DNA from: Lentinula raphanica
Taxonomy: Eukaryota; Basidiomycota; Agaricomycetes; Agaricales; Omphalotaceae
Direction of reading: 5' to 3'
DNA length: 64,000 nucleotides
NCBI GenBank assembly: GCA_027919835.1
Contig: JANVFP010000022.1
Span: 952,520-1,016,519 of the forward strand
Part shown: positions 43,456 through 55,122 of the stretch, one piece after another
How positions within the stretch are numbered: the first letter of the stretch is position 1
Layout of the letters: each line of letters starts with the position of its first letter
Notes under the pieces: model-generated
What the model was told of the DNA's origin: nothing
Databases searched by the model: none
The model's input: only the letters and a program-made list of their open reading frames with translations
Position numbers and translations under genes: made by a program

Positions 43456-45330
43456 TTGATCTTAAAAATAGCTCCAAGGGAGTCTCGGACGTCGAAGAAC
43501 GCAGGTTCTTTAGATTACTTTGATCCAGAGGTGCAAGCCCCGGATAAAAGAAAACGTGTTACAAAGAAGCCTACGGTTCCTGTCTACGATCCGAAGAACC
43601 TCGGACGAGCAAAGAGCAATCCAGATAACAGGACTGCTGCTAGATCTGCTTCTGAAGTTCCAAGAACGAACAGATCTGGTGTAGTGCAAGGAAGCAGTAG
43701 ACGTCAGGCAGTTACTGCTGAACCAGTCGATTTGACTAGTTTGAATCCTACATTACCAAACTCTATTTCTTTTGACTTGCAACGTATCGTGTTTGGGAAC
43801 AGAATACCAAATATAACGATGAGTACTACACAAAATGACCAAAATGCACAAGGTGCAAACGAGGCTCCAGTGGATATCCTCAAACTGTTGGGACCTCCTG
43901 CGTTGTCTCCTGAAGAGCAAGGGGAATACAACAATGCAAAGTTCCCTGCCACTCATAAAACGGCTATGATCTTGGATCTAGCTGATCCGATCCAAATGCC
44001 TGAATGGATGAGGTTCTGTCTAACGACGTTCCAAGCCACGGGTGTGACCTCTGAGAAGGTGAAGATGCAAAGGATCTTTGGATGGATGACCCTCCAGACG
44101 AAGCAAGCCTTAGAGCATCTCCCTGGAGCGGAGGAAGGAAAGGAGGATGCAGATCAATTCCTTCGAGCCATGATTGAGCGGTTCCGTCTATCTTTGGCAA
44201 ACCCCTGGGTTCCAAGAAAGCTATGCTGGAATTGGTTCAGAGGTTTCGACCATTGAGAGTCGAGGATGGATCTGAGCTGTTGATCTATTGCATGTTGTTC
44301 GAAGTCGAGGCCAATAAGTTGTTGAAACCGCCTCCGGCGATTGGAAACCATGAATTGGTGTCGGTCTTTCTATCAGCATTCGATGGAAACCTGAGAAAAG
44401 CTGTCTCGAAACGAGTTCAGCATCAGGTCCCCAACTTGAAACTTGCGAAACGACGTACGGATGATCCATATACGTTCTCGGAATGGAAAAGTGCGGCAGA
44501 GGCTGTGGCTAGGCAGCCCCCTCTCGAATCACTATACCAGACCTTTACTGGAACGGATGGAGCTGTCCTGAATGCAGAGACCAACTCTAGGGGAGGATCT
44601 ATATTCCGGTGGTTACCCCAGCAGCTGCTAAAGAGGAAACGCCAGATCTGACCCGTTTCTTTGCTACAGACACTAGATCTAGTGTTAAGCAGGAACAGGC
44701 AGAGGACCATGAACATGCCTTTGTGGAAAATGTGGACAAATCGTCTGTGATGCTCAAAGAAATGGGGAATCTTAAGACGCGTTTTCAGGATGAACTGACG
44801 TCGTTGCAGCAATTGCTCAATGATGTCAGGGCAGGAAAATCGGATGCTGGAATGCGACCCCAGCCCAGACCTGGCTTTTCTGGTAGTAGTAATCCCGGAA
44901 CCAGTGGGCAGGGTCGAGGGATCCTTAATGTCAATCCCACTCCAGGCCAAGGAATGCCAGATCGAACGTGTTTCTTTGTCGAGGACCAGATCATATGATG
45001 AGTAACTGTCCTTTGTTCATGGAACTCCTTGGGAAAGGCTGGGTGATGCCGGAGTCTCAAGGATCCAAACGTCTTAAGCTGAAAGATGGATCTCCGTTAC
45101 CAAATAACTTTGGTCCGGAAACTCGATACCAAAAGATCGTGAAATATGCTCAGAGCAAGAACTGGCCTGTTTTGGCGACGTTATACAATGATCTAATCCC
45201 CGATGAAGAGGATTATGCAGATCAGTTGGGGGATCCTACTTGGTTGTACCTTGCCAACGTAGTTGAATCTTCCCAGGGGAGATCTAGCAACAATGTTGCA
45301 ACGGTGTACAGTAATGAGTCGGGAAACTAG
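43456..45330 (+). pseudogene. gypsy-2 gag with frameshifts
   Basis: The first frame (43456-44256) begins MILKIAPRESRTSKNAGS and includes MPEWMRFCLTTFQATG. It shifts near 44215 to MLELVQRFRPLRVEDGSELL and VSVFLSAFDGNLRKAVSKRV, a capsid-like helical region. After a further shift near 44610 a spacer follows (PGFSGSSNPGTSGQGRGIL). The zinc knuckle is cut by a shift near 44975: one frame gives TCFF, the next CRGPDHMMSNCP, together C-X2-C-X4-H-X4-C. The tail reads YQKIVKYAQSKNWPVLATLY. The breaks are all single-base, two in homopolymers. Confidence 0.75.
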
Positions 45331-45419
45331 AGGATCCGATGATTGAGTCGAGCAAGGGATGAAAAACAAGGTCCCAGCTGAAGGACACAACTCATGAGGA
45401 TGAACCTAAGCCCCGTTCA

Positions 45420-46807
45420 TTGAAAACTGTGCCTCCTACTAAGACGAAATGTTTTGATGGAGTGCACATACCCGTAGATCGAAATCACCCAAATTTTAAA
45501 AATGTTGCCAATCAATCCAAATCTGCTCCTGAACCATCCAATTCGAAAGATCTGAACGGAAAATCGAACAGATCCAATCATTCGTCAGGGGATGCTTCAC
45601 TAGGGAAGTCGAGATCTGTTAGTGTCAAAGAGAAATCGGATAAAGAGGATTCTGATTCTGAAGTAGAATTAGTTGAGGAAACTAGTGAGACCACTCGCAA
45701 AGTGCGTTTCAGGGAGCCCTCACCCTCTAGATCTGACGAAACACATCAACCTTTTGATCATGTCCCACCCAGGGAAGTGTCACCCATACCTCGAAATCAA
45801 CCAAAATCCAAACCGGAGAAGGTCACTGAATCTAAAGGATCTTCGAAGGGACCCAAATTTCGGCATTATTCATTCCAGGCCTTGAAGAAGAATTAGCTGA
45901 TCGGATTTCTCGTCAAATGATCACATTGACTGCTGCTGAGGCATTCCAATTGTCAGGCAAAGTCAGGCAGATCATGATGAGGAAGATGAAAAACCGCCAA
46001 GTGCGTCCACAAGAACGAATCAAGTCCTTTGTTAATGAGGCCCATGATGTTGAACCTAGCGTCGAGGAAATCCCGAGAACAGGGATGGAGATGCAACAGT
46101 TCATTGCCGTGGAAGATCTCAGTCTGTCAGAAGGATTGATCTTTGAGAAAATACTCGAGGATCGAGATGGCATGAAGGCAGGGGATTATGTTCAGTTGGA
46201 TCCGGTGGTAGCTTTTCTTCATGATGTTGATGAAAATGATTCACGTCGTGATATGACTATAGTAGCCACTATGGGAAATGGCTTAAGATCTGTGTGGCCA
46301 GTTGTGAATAATCGAGATGATCTAGACATCGAGAGTGTATTAGACTCTGGATCTCAGATTGTTGCTATCGATATGTGTGTTGCCCTAGGATTAGGACTAG
46401 GTTGGGATCCGAAAGTGACCATCCAAATGCAGAATGTGCATGGAGGTCTGGCCCGTACCAAAGGACTGTCCAGGAACGTACCATTCCGATTTGGACCCAT
46501 AACACTGTATCTACAATGCCATGTGCAGGAAAAGGCACCCTTCGAAATTCTGTTGGGTAGACCTTTCGATGTACTGACAGAAAGTGTCATACATACGTTT
46601 GGATCTGGTGACCAAGAGTTAACCATAACAGATCCAAACACTGGAAAGCAATACACCATAGGGACTAGTCCGAGAGGACAAAGTCCTAAAGCTCAGAAAC
46701 GGCAGTTGGATAAGCAGAAGTATGCTCAAACTCGCACAGAGACTCCAGATCCAAATCAGGAGACCAGCCCCGAAGAAGAGGAGAAAACTGCTGAACCAAA
46801 TTTTTAG
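45420..46807 (+). pseudogene. gypsy-2 protease region
   Basis: 45420-45896 is a charged Ser/Lys/Glu-rich linker. 45917-46807 holds a retropepsin: SVLDSGSQIVAIDM (catalytic DSG) and PFEILLGRPFDVLTES. It ends in an acidic tail (ETSPEEEEKTAEPNF). One frameshift lies near 45895. Processing of Gag-Pol is the expected role. Confidence 0.78.
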
Positions 46808-46854
46808 ATAACCTCTGTGATCTGAGTAGCGATCAGGGAGAGGTTAAAATCGCT

Positions 46855-49116
46855 GTGAGTGGGTATTGGGATCCTTTAGGTGAAGAAGTAGTCATTGAGT
46901 CGACCAAAGCGAAAGAAGGAGTGTTCCAAGACGAAGAATTGGCTGAACTATATGTTAATTATAGCCAACCCTCATTTAGGGATTCACTTCCTGAAGTCGC
47001 TGAAACCATAGATCTATACCTAAACAAAGGTGTGGACCATCAACAAAATTGTGTGATCAATCCTTGGAAGGAAGGATTTCGAACTGATCCGGACGTGGAA
47101 CAACTTGAACAGTCATTTTATCAGTCTATTAAAGCTAAAAGTCTGACGAGAGACGTTCATGGGTTGTCCCGGCCAAGTGATTACACTTCAGATCTGGACC
47201 GTGTAAGTCCAGATCAACCGGATAATTCCCAGTCCTGTGACTTGAGGAGTGCCCGGGAACGAGTTCAATCGTGGGAACAAAAGAATGGAACATTTGAACA
47301 GCATATAGGCGCATATAGTGACCCAATGTCATCATATTCAAATGTATCTGTCTTCGGTTCTCGAAAATATAAGCCTGTTGCGTTGAAAGTACGCCCGGTT
47401 AAGGCTGAACTTCCTGAGGAATTTAGGGTTCGTCGTCATATCTTTGGAGATCCTTTGGAAGGATTGCCAGATCTGCCGACTCATCCACCTGAATTCACTC
47501 CGGGAGTCCGATACACGCAAGAGCGTAAGGAGATTATTGATAAGAACCATCCAGAAGGATTCTTAACAAATGAGGAACGAAAACTCGTTCATCATCTGAT
47601 GAAGGTTCAGGAAATGGGTTTTGCCTGGGATCAATCCGAAGGTGGAACTTTCAGAGAGGATTTCTTCCCTCCAGTAAAGATTCCGGTTATACCTCATGAA
47701 CCCTGGGTCGAGAAAAACATTCCCGTGCCTCCAGGAATCTTTCCTAAGGTTTGTAAGATAATCAAGGATAAGATCCTTGCAGGAGTTTATGAACCATCGA
47801 GTGCAAGCTACAGATCTAAATGGTTCTGTGTGGTGAAAAAGGATGGAACGAGCCTAAGATTGGTGCACAGTCTGGAGCCTTTGAATAAGGTTACTATACG
47901 GCACTCCGGGGTTCCCCCAGCTACTGCGGACATTGCCAGACACTTTGCAGGCAGAGCATGTGGAGGGATCTTGGATATCTTTGTGGGCTACGATGAGAGA
48001 CATATAGACGTTGGATCTAGGGATCTCACCACTTTCCAAACTCCTTATGGACCACATCGTCTCATCAAATTGCCTATGGGATGGACCAACTCGGTACCAA
48101 TATTCCATGACGATGTAACTTACTTGTTACGAGACGAAATTCCTGAATATACTATTCCTTACATTGATGATGTACCTGTGCGAGGACCCGAGAGTCGATA
48201 TGAGTTACCAGGTGGTGGCTATGAAACCATTCCGGAAAACCCACAGATCCGCCGATTCGTATGGGAACATCTTCAAAACGTGAATCGGATCATCCAACGA
48301 ATGAAGCATGCTGGAGGTACCTTTTCAGGACCTAAAGCTTTCGTTTGTTGTGAGGAAACCACAGTGGTTGGACATCGTTGTGCCTATGAAGGACAGAAAC
48401 CAGATGATAAGATCGCTACTATGGTCCTAACTTGGCCTAAATGCGAGACTCAAACACATGTGAGAGCTTTTCTGGGGACTGTTGGCCAGCTTCGAATGTT
48501 CATTCACAACTATTCCAAGAAAGCTGCCCCCTTGACTAAATTGACGGCAAATGTACCGTTTGAGTGGTCTGAGGAGCAGGATCTTGCTATGGAACTACTA
48601 AAGGAAGGAGTGTGAAATGCACCAGCCCTTAGAGTCATTGTTTATGATTGGGAAACACATCTATCAGTCGATAGCTCCTGGATGGGAACAGGATTTTACA
48701 TTTATCAAGTAGATCCTAACGACCCTGAAAAGATCTATTACAATTACTTTGGATCTATTCCCTACGTGGAACGGGAAGCCTGTTTTTCACAGTCTAAACG
48801 TGAACTTTATGGTCTGAAACTTGCTTTGGAGTCCACCCATTATCTTCTTTATGGATGCCGACAACTGATAGTGGAAACTGATGCGAGCTACATACAGGGA
48901 ATGCTTGAAAACCCCAGTAGTGGCCCAAATGCAACCATTAATCGTTGGATTGAGGCAATCCGTAAATTCCATTTCGATTTGGTACATGTCAAAGGTGTAA
49001 CACATGGACCTGATGGCTTATCTCGAAGACCACCTGGTGGTTGGACAACTCCTCGCGGAAAGTCGACCAGTGAAGATGATCTCACTTTAGGCAACCACCA
49101 AAAGGTATCATATTAG
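46855..49116 (+). pseudogene. gypsy-2 reverse transcriptase / RNase H
   Basis: RT: KWFCVVKKDGTSLRLVHSLE, LDIFVGYDERHID (palm Asp), FQTPYGPHRLIKLPMGWTNS and the catalytic IPYIDDVPVRGP, a form common in Ty3 elements of mushrooms. Thumb: RAFLGTVGQLRMFIHNYSKK. A TGA at 48613-48615 interrupts before RNase H (SVDSSWMGTGFYIY, SKRELYGLKLAL, VETDASYIQG, HGPDGLSRRP). The frame upstream of 46855 runs without a clear ATG and is part of the polyprotein. It ends at 49116 with no integrase. Copies element RNA in cytoplasmic particles when intact. Confidence 0.85.
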
Positions 49117-49139
49117 ATAGGACAAGACCCGTAAATCCC

Positions 49140-50493
49140 CTAGCTAATATGCTGAAAATCCCCGGGATTTCCCTCATGGGATGTTCCCTCCCACCTGGGA
49201 TGTCCCTATAGGATGTTCCTTCTGAATTGGGTTGTCCCTTTTTGGATGGGATGTCCTCAATGGGATATCCCTCATCTGGAACGGCCCATATGGGATATCC
49301 CCTGTAGATGGGCTGTCCTACTTGGGTTGTCCCACATGGGCTGTCCCACTTGAGATGTTCCTTGACTGGGCTATCCCACTTGGGATGTTCTTTGTTTAAC
49401 ATGGGCTGTCCCACTTGGGCTGTCCCTCAACAAGGTTGGTCCACTAGGGATGTTCCTCAGCTGGGCTGTTCCACTTGGGATGTTCCTCAACAGGGATGTC
49501 CCTCTTACATGGGATGTTCCTCAGCTGGGCTGTCCCACTTGGGATGTCCCTATACATGGGATGTCCCTCACCTGGGATGTACCCTACATGGGATGTCCCT
49601 CAACTGGGATGTCCCTATACATGGGATGTCCCCACTGGGATGTCCCTCTTACATTGGATGCACCAATCTTTCAGTGAATATAATCCTTATTTATTTACCA
49701 AAGCATGTTGAAAATTGTATCATATACTATGATTTCAAGGACTACTGACAGTATACATGGGATGTCCCCTATATGGGATATCCCTTACTACTGGGATGTC
49801 CCTGTCTATGGGCTGTCCCTTACATGGGATGTCCCCTTACATGGGATGTCCCTTACTACTGGGATGTCCCCTATAAGGGATGTCCCCTATATGGGATATC
49901 CCTTACTACTGGGATGTCCCTGTCTATGGGCTGTCCCTTACATGGAATGTCCCGACATGGGATATCCCTTACTACTGGGATGTCCCCTTACATGGGATAT
50001 CCCTTACTACTGGGATGTCCCCTTACATGGGATGTCCCTACAAGGGATGTCCTCTACTGGGATGTCCCCTACATGGGATGTCCCCTATATGGGATGTCCC
50101 TATATGGGATGTCCCCTATATGGGATGTCCCCTATATGGGATGTCCCCTTACATGGGATGTCCCTTACTACTGGGATGTCCCTGTCTATGGGCTGTCCCC
50201 TTACATGGGATGTCCCTATATGGGATGTCCCCTTACATGGGATGTCCCTGGCTATGGGCTGTCCCTTACTGGGATGTCCCTCTTACATCTTTACTGGGAT
50301 GTTCCCATACATGGGCTGTCCCACAGGAATGTCCCTCTTAAATGGGATGTCCCTATACATGGGCTGTCTCTCTTACATGGGATGTCCCTTTGTCCTATAA
50401 CACGATCTTTCAGTGAATATAATCATTATCCACTTCAAGAGGCATGCTAGAAAGTATATTATTGACTATGATTTCAAGGACTACTTATATAGT
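49140..50493 (+). repeat. Two-block minisatellite GGGATGTCCC with 90-bp tails
   Basis: Block 1 (about 49140-49660) and block 2 (about 49755-50400) are arrays of variable 13-30 bp units around GGGATGTCCC. Each block is followed by a similar tail (49661-49745 and 50401-50493) sharing ATCTTTCAGTGAATATAATC and CTATGATTTCAAGGACTACT. So this is two higher-order units. The units lack stop codons in forward frames, giving long Met-Gly-Cys-Pro-type ORFs that I do not regard as genes. Confidence 0.85.
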
Positions 50494-50508
50494 ACTACTT
50501 AAGACAAT

Positions 50509-51909
50509 CTAGATACGGAATTTCTCCAAATCAATAACAGGAACTATTTCTCTACCCTTCCCTTTTGCTCTCTTCAGTTCCCTATCATGGGGAACTATAT
50601 CTTCTTCACGACGACGCTTGTGATCCTGCTCCAATCTAGAAGGCCCCGCTACAGCATTCATGCGTGGCAAAGGACGGGGCAAAGGACGGTTACTACCAGG
50701 AGCTGCAGGAGGTGCTGTCACTGCATACTTGTGTACTTCATCTGGAATAAGTACTGGAGTAGGAGGCAGAGCCTGAACATGAGTAGGTGCAGGTGCACGA
50801 GTAGGCGCACGAGTAGGCGCAGCCGCACGAGTAGGCGCACGAGTAGGCGCAGCCGCACGAGTAGGCGCACCCGCAGGTGCACGAGAAGGCGCACCCGCAG
50901 GTGCATGAGCAGGTGCACGGGTAGGCGCATGAGCAGGTGCACGGGTAGGCGCACGAGCAGGTGCAGGAGCACGAGCAAGCACAGGAGCAGGAGCAGGAGC
51001 AGGAGCACGAGTAGGCGCAGGAGTAGGCGTAGGCGTAGGTGCAGGCGCAGGAGTAGGAGTAGGAGTAGGAGTAGGCACAGGAGCAGACACAGCGTTGCCA
51101 TCTACTGTATCTGGACCATATACAGCTTTTCTCCATGATGTAACATCACTGACCAAGGTAACAGGTTCGTTATTCACATCTACCACAACGGGGATGCTTC
51201 CTTGGTCTTCTAGATCCATAGCTATCTCTTCTGAAATCGATCGTTAGAACATTGTCATCAAGTTGTGTGAGTGGAGCAAACCTTCAGTCCAATGTTCAAA
51301 CTCATAAGGGATACCCAGAATCGGCTGGGTGTTATTTCCAGCAGTATTGGTTGCAATCTGATACTCTTGATCTACGAGTGCCTTTCGCGGGGTGTAGATG
51401 GCCCTGCACTCTTTCACTGAGAGTTTCTTATGCTCTGTGACTTTGTGCTTTGGAAAGGGCACACCTTCCGGCCAATTTCGAATGCGTATATGTTGTTTCC
51501 AGGCTGAATCGAGAAACCCATTCATGTTGATTTTGGCATCACGATTCAAAAAGTCGTCTGGTAATGGTATATCAGTTGTGGCTGTATCCGAGCCAGCTAA
51601 GTACTCACTAATGTCATTCTTAAATAATAAACGCATAACGCGTCGCTCCCAATCCTTGCGTGATTGCCCCTCTTTTATGAGCAGCGAACTATAAAGTTTC
51701 GCCAGACGGATGTCGACTTGTTTGTTGTCCATCTCAACTACCTGAAATATACCTTCCATGTCCGCTATTTGTGCCTCCATCTGGGAAGCAAAGCGCTCCT
51801 TTGCCTGCTTCGCAATGTAGTCACCAGCAAAAAACGCACTGGTACTACGGCCGAATCTATCCCGTTTGGAGTTGATAAGCCATCCAAGAAGATGATAGCC
51901 CGACGTTTC
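50509..51909 (-). pseudogene. Unknown protein gene, 5'-truncated, one in-frame stop
   Basis: A single minus-strand frame runs from the H5 boundary at 51909 to 50509, broken by one TAA at 51244-51246. The N-terminal part is globular and charged (RSTSAFFAGDYIAKQAKERF, KDWERRVMRLLFKNDISEYL). After the stop come about 110 residues of Pro/Ala/Thr/Arg repeats (APTRAPTRAAAPTRAP), then a basic, nuclear-signal-like segment (KRRREEDIVPHDRELKRAK) and an end IDLEKFRI. I do not recognise the family. Upstream exons are missing because H5 does not have matching target duplications. Could be a host gene or an ORF of an unseen transposon. Confidence 0.5.
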
Positions 51910-54900
51910 CACAGGATACAGTAAAGCTTTTGTAAAAAACACTGATAAGTTATCGGGTACCTATTGCAAATAGTTGTGATAACCCGGAGGGGGTCCCGGA
52001 AATGGCCCCGGGGGTGGTCATGCCTGTCACCACCTGTCACATATGGCTTATATTTACTGTTTTGGGTAATTAATAATCATCCAGATATTAAATAAGCAGT
52101 ACATTTTCAAAAAAACCCGAAAATTCATAAAAATTCATAAAAAACCTAAAATGGCCTGATTAGGTCAGATCAGGATATGTAAGCAAATGACCTCATATGA
52201 TAAAAAATGATGTAGGGCCAATCTAGGTACTAAAAATAGCCCAAAAAATCACTAAAAATGCAACAAATATTTAGGGATGGTATAGAGCCTATTGCAGGCC
52301 CAGGCACATCAAAATTACCAAAAAAGGTAAAAATTGATCATGATCTCATCTTGTAGCAAAAAATCTGAAAAAAATCTTAAAAATATTCAAAAAATTCAGG
52401 GGTGCCTTGTTGGCCCTGAAAATGCAAAATAAAAAAAAATACACGACAAGTGTAAAAATTTTTATCACTCCAAATCATTCTAAATCCACTATACAGTCAG
52501 TATATATGATGTATATGCTATATTTAGCATCCTAGTACCTTTATTGGGCTAAAAATAGAACTTGATCTCATCTGATAGCAAAAAATCTGAAAAAATCATA
52601 AAAAATACTCAAAAAATTCAGGGGTGCCTTATTGGCCCTGAAAATGCAAAATAAAAAAATTTACACGACACAATTGAAAAACAACATCACTCCAAATCAT
52701 ACCAAATCCACTACACAGTCAGTATATATCATGTATATACTATTTATAGCACCCCTAGTACCCTCAATCACTTATATCACTCAAGAATCATACCAAACTG
52801 AATGATTTGGGGAGTAAATATATTGTACATGATATTTTTAGCACACGTAGTACCCTTGATAACTTAGAACAATTTATATTACTCAATATGTTTAGTACAC
52901 TTAGCACTTATCACACCTAACACACTAAAACTCATAACAGTACTTATATGTATTATACTTAACACAGTTGACAATGAAAATACTTAAAACAGTGTTGTCA
53001 GTCACTATACTTAACACACTTAACAGTCAAAAAGTCGGAACAATGTTACTTTATATACATAACACTCATTGTTATACTATAACACACTTATAACAACGAG
53101 TTTCGGGCGCTTATGGGCACTTATTTGGTGTTTTTGAGTCAAAAATCATTATAGCACACTCAATAATGTTTGTCTGGCCTCTATACTGTGTCAGGATGTT
53201 GTCTATATCATATTCTTCTAGATACAATTAAGAGAACTTGAAAATTCAACCTGTGGGGTTGGCTATATTGTGATCTTTTGAAATATAACAGTGTTTTATG
53301 TAAATGTCAATGCATATGTCCATGTAATGCAAGTATACTGATGGTGGTTCATGAGGGAATCACTCCTACAGTCTATTAGAAGTGTCTGGACATGGTTCAG
53401 ATACTCACTATGACTATTGGACTCTGTGATATACATGTACATGTTTCATGTACACTATAGTTGTCTACACTTACATGTAACAATAGATGTCATATTCAAT
53501 GACCCCCATTACAGATCTCTTTGCTGTATCACATAGGGTTAGCATAGAATAGGTTGTAGGATGACTCTTCTCATGACCCAGTAGCAGTTTGACTTCATAA
53601 CATGGGTGTATGCATTGACATTTACATAAAACACTGTTATATCACAAAAGATCACAATATAGCCAGTCTCAAAAGCTGTAATCTTGAGTTCTCCGAGCTG
53701 TATCAAGTGTAGTATGATATAAACAACATCCTTACACAATATAGAGCCCACACAAAAATTATTGAGTGTGCTATTAATGAATTTCGACTCAAAAACACCA
53801 AATAAGCGCCCATAAGCGCCCAAAACTCGTTGTTATAAGTGTGTTATAGTATAACAATGAGTGTGTTATGTATATAAAGTAACATTGTTCCGACTTTTTG
53901 ACTGTTAAGTGTGTTAAGTATAGTGACTGATAATACTGTTTTGAGTATTTTCATTGTCAACTGTGTTAAGTATAATACATATAAGTACTGTTATGAGTTT
54001 TCATGTGTGAGGTTTGATATGTGTTAAGTGTACTGAACATATTGAGTAATATAAATTGTTCTGAGTCATTAAGGGTACTAGGTGTGCTAAAAATATCATG
54101 TACATTATATTTACTGAATGTTGTCAATCTGATATGATTCTCGAGTGATATAAGCTATACTGAGTGATTGAAGGTACTAGAGGTGCTATAAATAGTATAT
54201 ACTATTATACATGATATATACTGACTGTGTAGTGGATTTGGTATGATTTGAAGTGATGTTGTTTTTCAATTGTGTCGTGTAAATTTTTTTATTTTGCATG
54301 TTCAGGGCCAATAAGGCACCCCTGAATTTTTTGAGTATTTTTTATGATTTTTTTCAGATTTTTTGCTATCAGATGAGATCAAGTTCTATTTTTAGCCCAA
54401 TAAAGGTACTAGGATGCTAAATATAGCATATACATCATATATACTGACTGTATAGTGGATTTAGAATGATTTGGAGTGATAAAAATTTTTACACTTGTCG
54501 TGTATTTTTTTTTATTTTGCATTTTCAGGGCCAACAAGGCACCCCTGAATTTTTTGACTATTTTTAGGATTTTTTTCAGATTTTTTGCTACAAGATGAGA
54601 TCATGATCAATTTTTACCTTTTTTGGTAATTCTGATGTGCCTGGGCCTGCAATAGGCTCTATACCATCCCTAAATATTTTTTGCATTTTTAGTGATTTCT
54701 TTGAGCTAATTTTAGTACCTAGATTGGCCCTACATCATTTTTTTATCATATGAGGTCATTTGCTTACATATCCTGATCTGACCTAATCAGGCCATTTTAG
54801 GTTTTTTATGAATTTTTATGAATTTTCGGGTTTTTTGAAAATGTACTGCTTATTTAATATCTGGATGATTATTAATTACCCAAAACAGTAAATATAAGCC

Positions 54901-55036
54901 ATATGTGACAGGTGGTGACAGGCATGACCACCCCCCGGGGCCATTTCCGGGACCCCCTCCGGGTTATCACAACTATTTGCAATAGGTACCCGATAACTTA
55001 TCGGTACTTTTTACAAAAGTTTTACAGTATCAGCTG
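51910..55036. mobile_element. Giant hairpin H5 (family A) without target duplication
   Basis: 3127 bp, left end CACAGGATACAG, right end CAGTATCAGCTG. Same modules and loop as H1 and H2. The left flank ACGTTTC and right flank GACCAAG do not match, unlike H1-H4. So one flank has been exchanged, for example by recombination between copies or by a deletion. Confidence 0.85.
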
Positions 55037-55122
55037 GACCAAGCCTGTCAGGTTCTGGCAAATTTTCGCGACTATCTCGAAGATGCGTTAACAAAACACT
55101 GCAAGCAAGCCATCAATTTCAA
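55037..55122 (+). pseudogene. Short coding-like scrap between H5 and H6
   Basis: 86 bp, open on the plus strand throughout (DQACQVLANFRDYLEDALTK, then HCKQAINFNTR). Amphipathic and plausible as an exon piece, but I do not recognise it. It is the only non-repeat DNA between two giant hairpins. Confidence 0.3.

Larger units (their letters stand above)
41670..49116 (+). mobile_element. gypsy-2: Ty3/gypsy element, 3'-truncated
   Basis: LTR, gag (43456-45330), protease region (45420-46807), RT/RNase H (46855-49116). Integrase and the 3' LTR are absent; the sequence changes to a minisatellite near 49120. CpG-rich and relatively young, but with at least four frameshifts and one TGA. Its LTR family also appears as the solo LTR at 17368 and inverted at 59088. 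Confidence 0.8.

Noticed and set aside
49140..50400. A CRISPR-like array
   Set aside because: Unit length and spacing vary, there are no unique spacers, and the surrounding genome is fungal.
49308..50450. Long Met-Gly-Cys-Pro ORFs
   Set aside because: They arise because the minisatellite unit has no stop codon; overlapping frames are equally open and there is no promoter or non-repeat domain.
50738..51138. Arg/Ser-rich and Cys/Tyr/Ser-rich ORFs over the 50760-51100 repeat
   Set aside because: They are other-frame shadows of the GC-rich Pro/Ala/Thr/Arg tract of the minus-strand gene.
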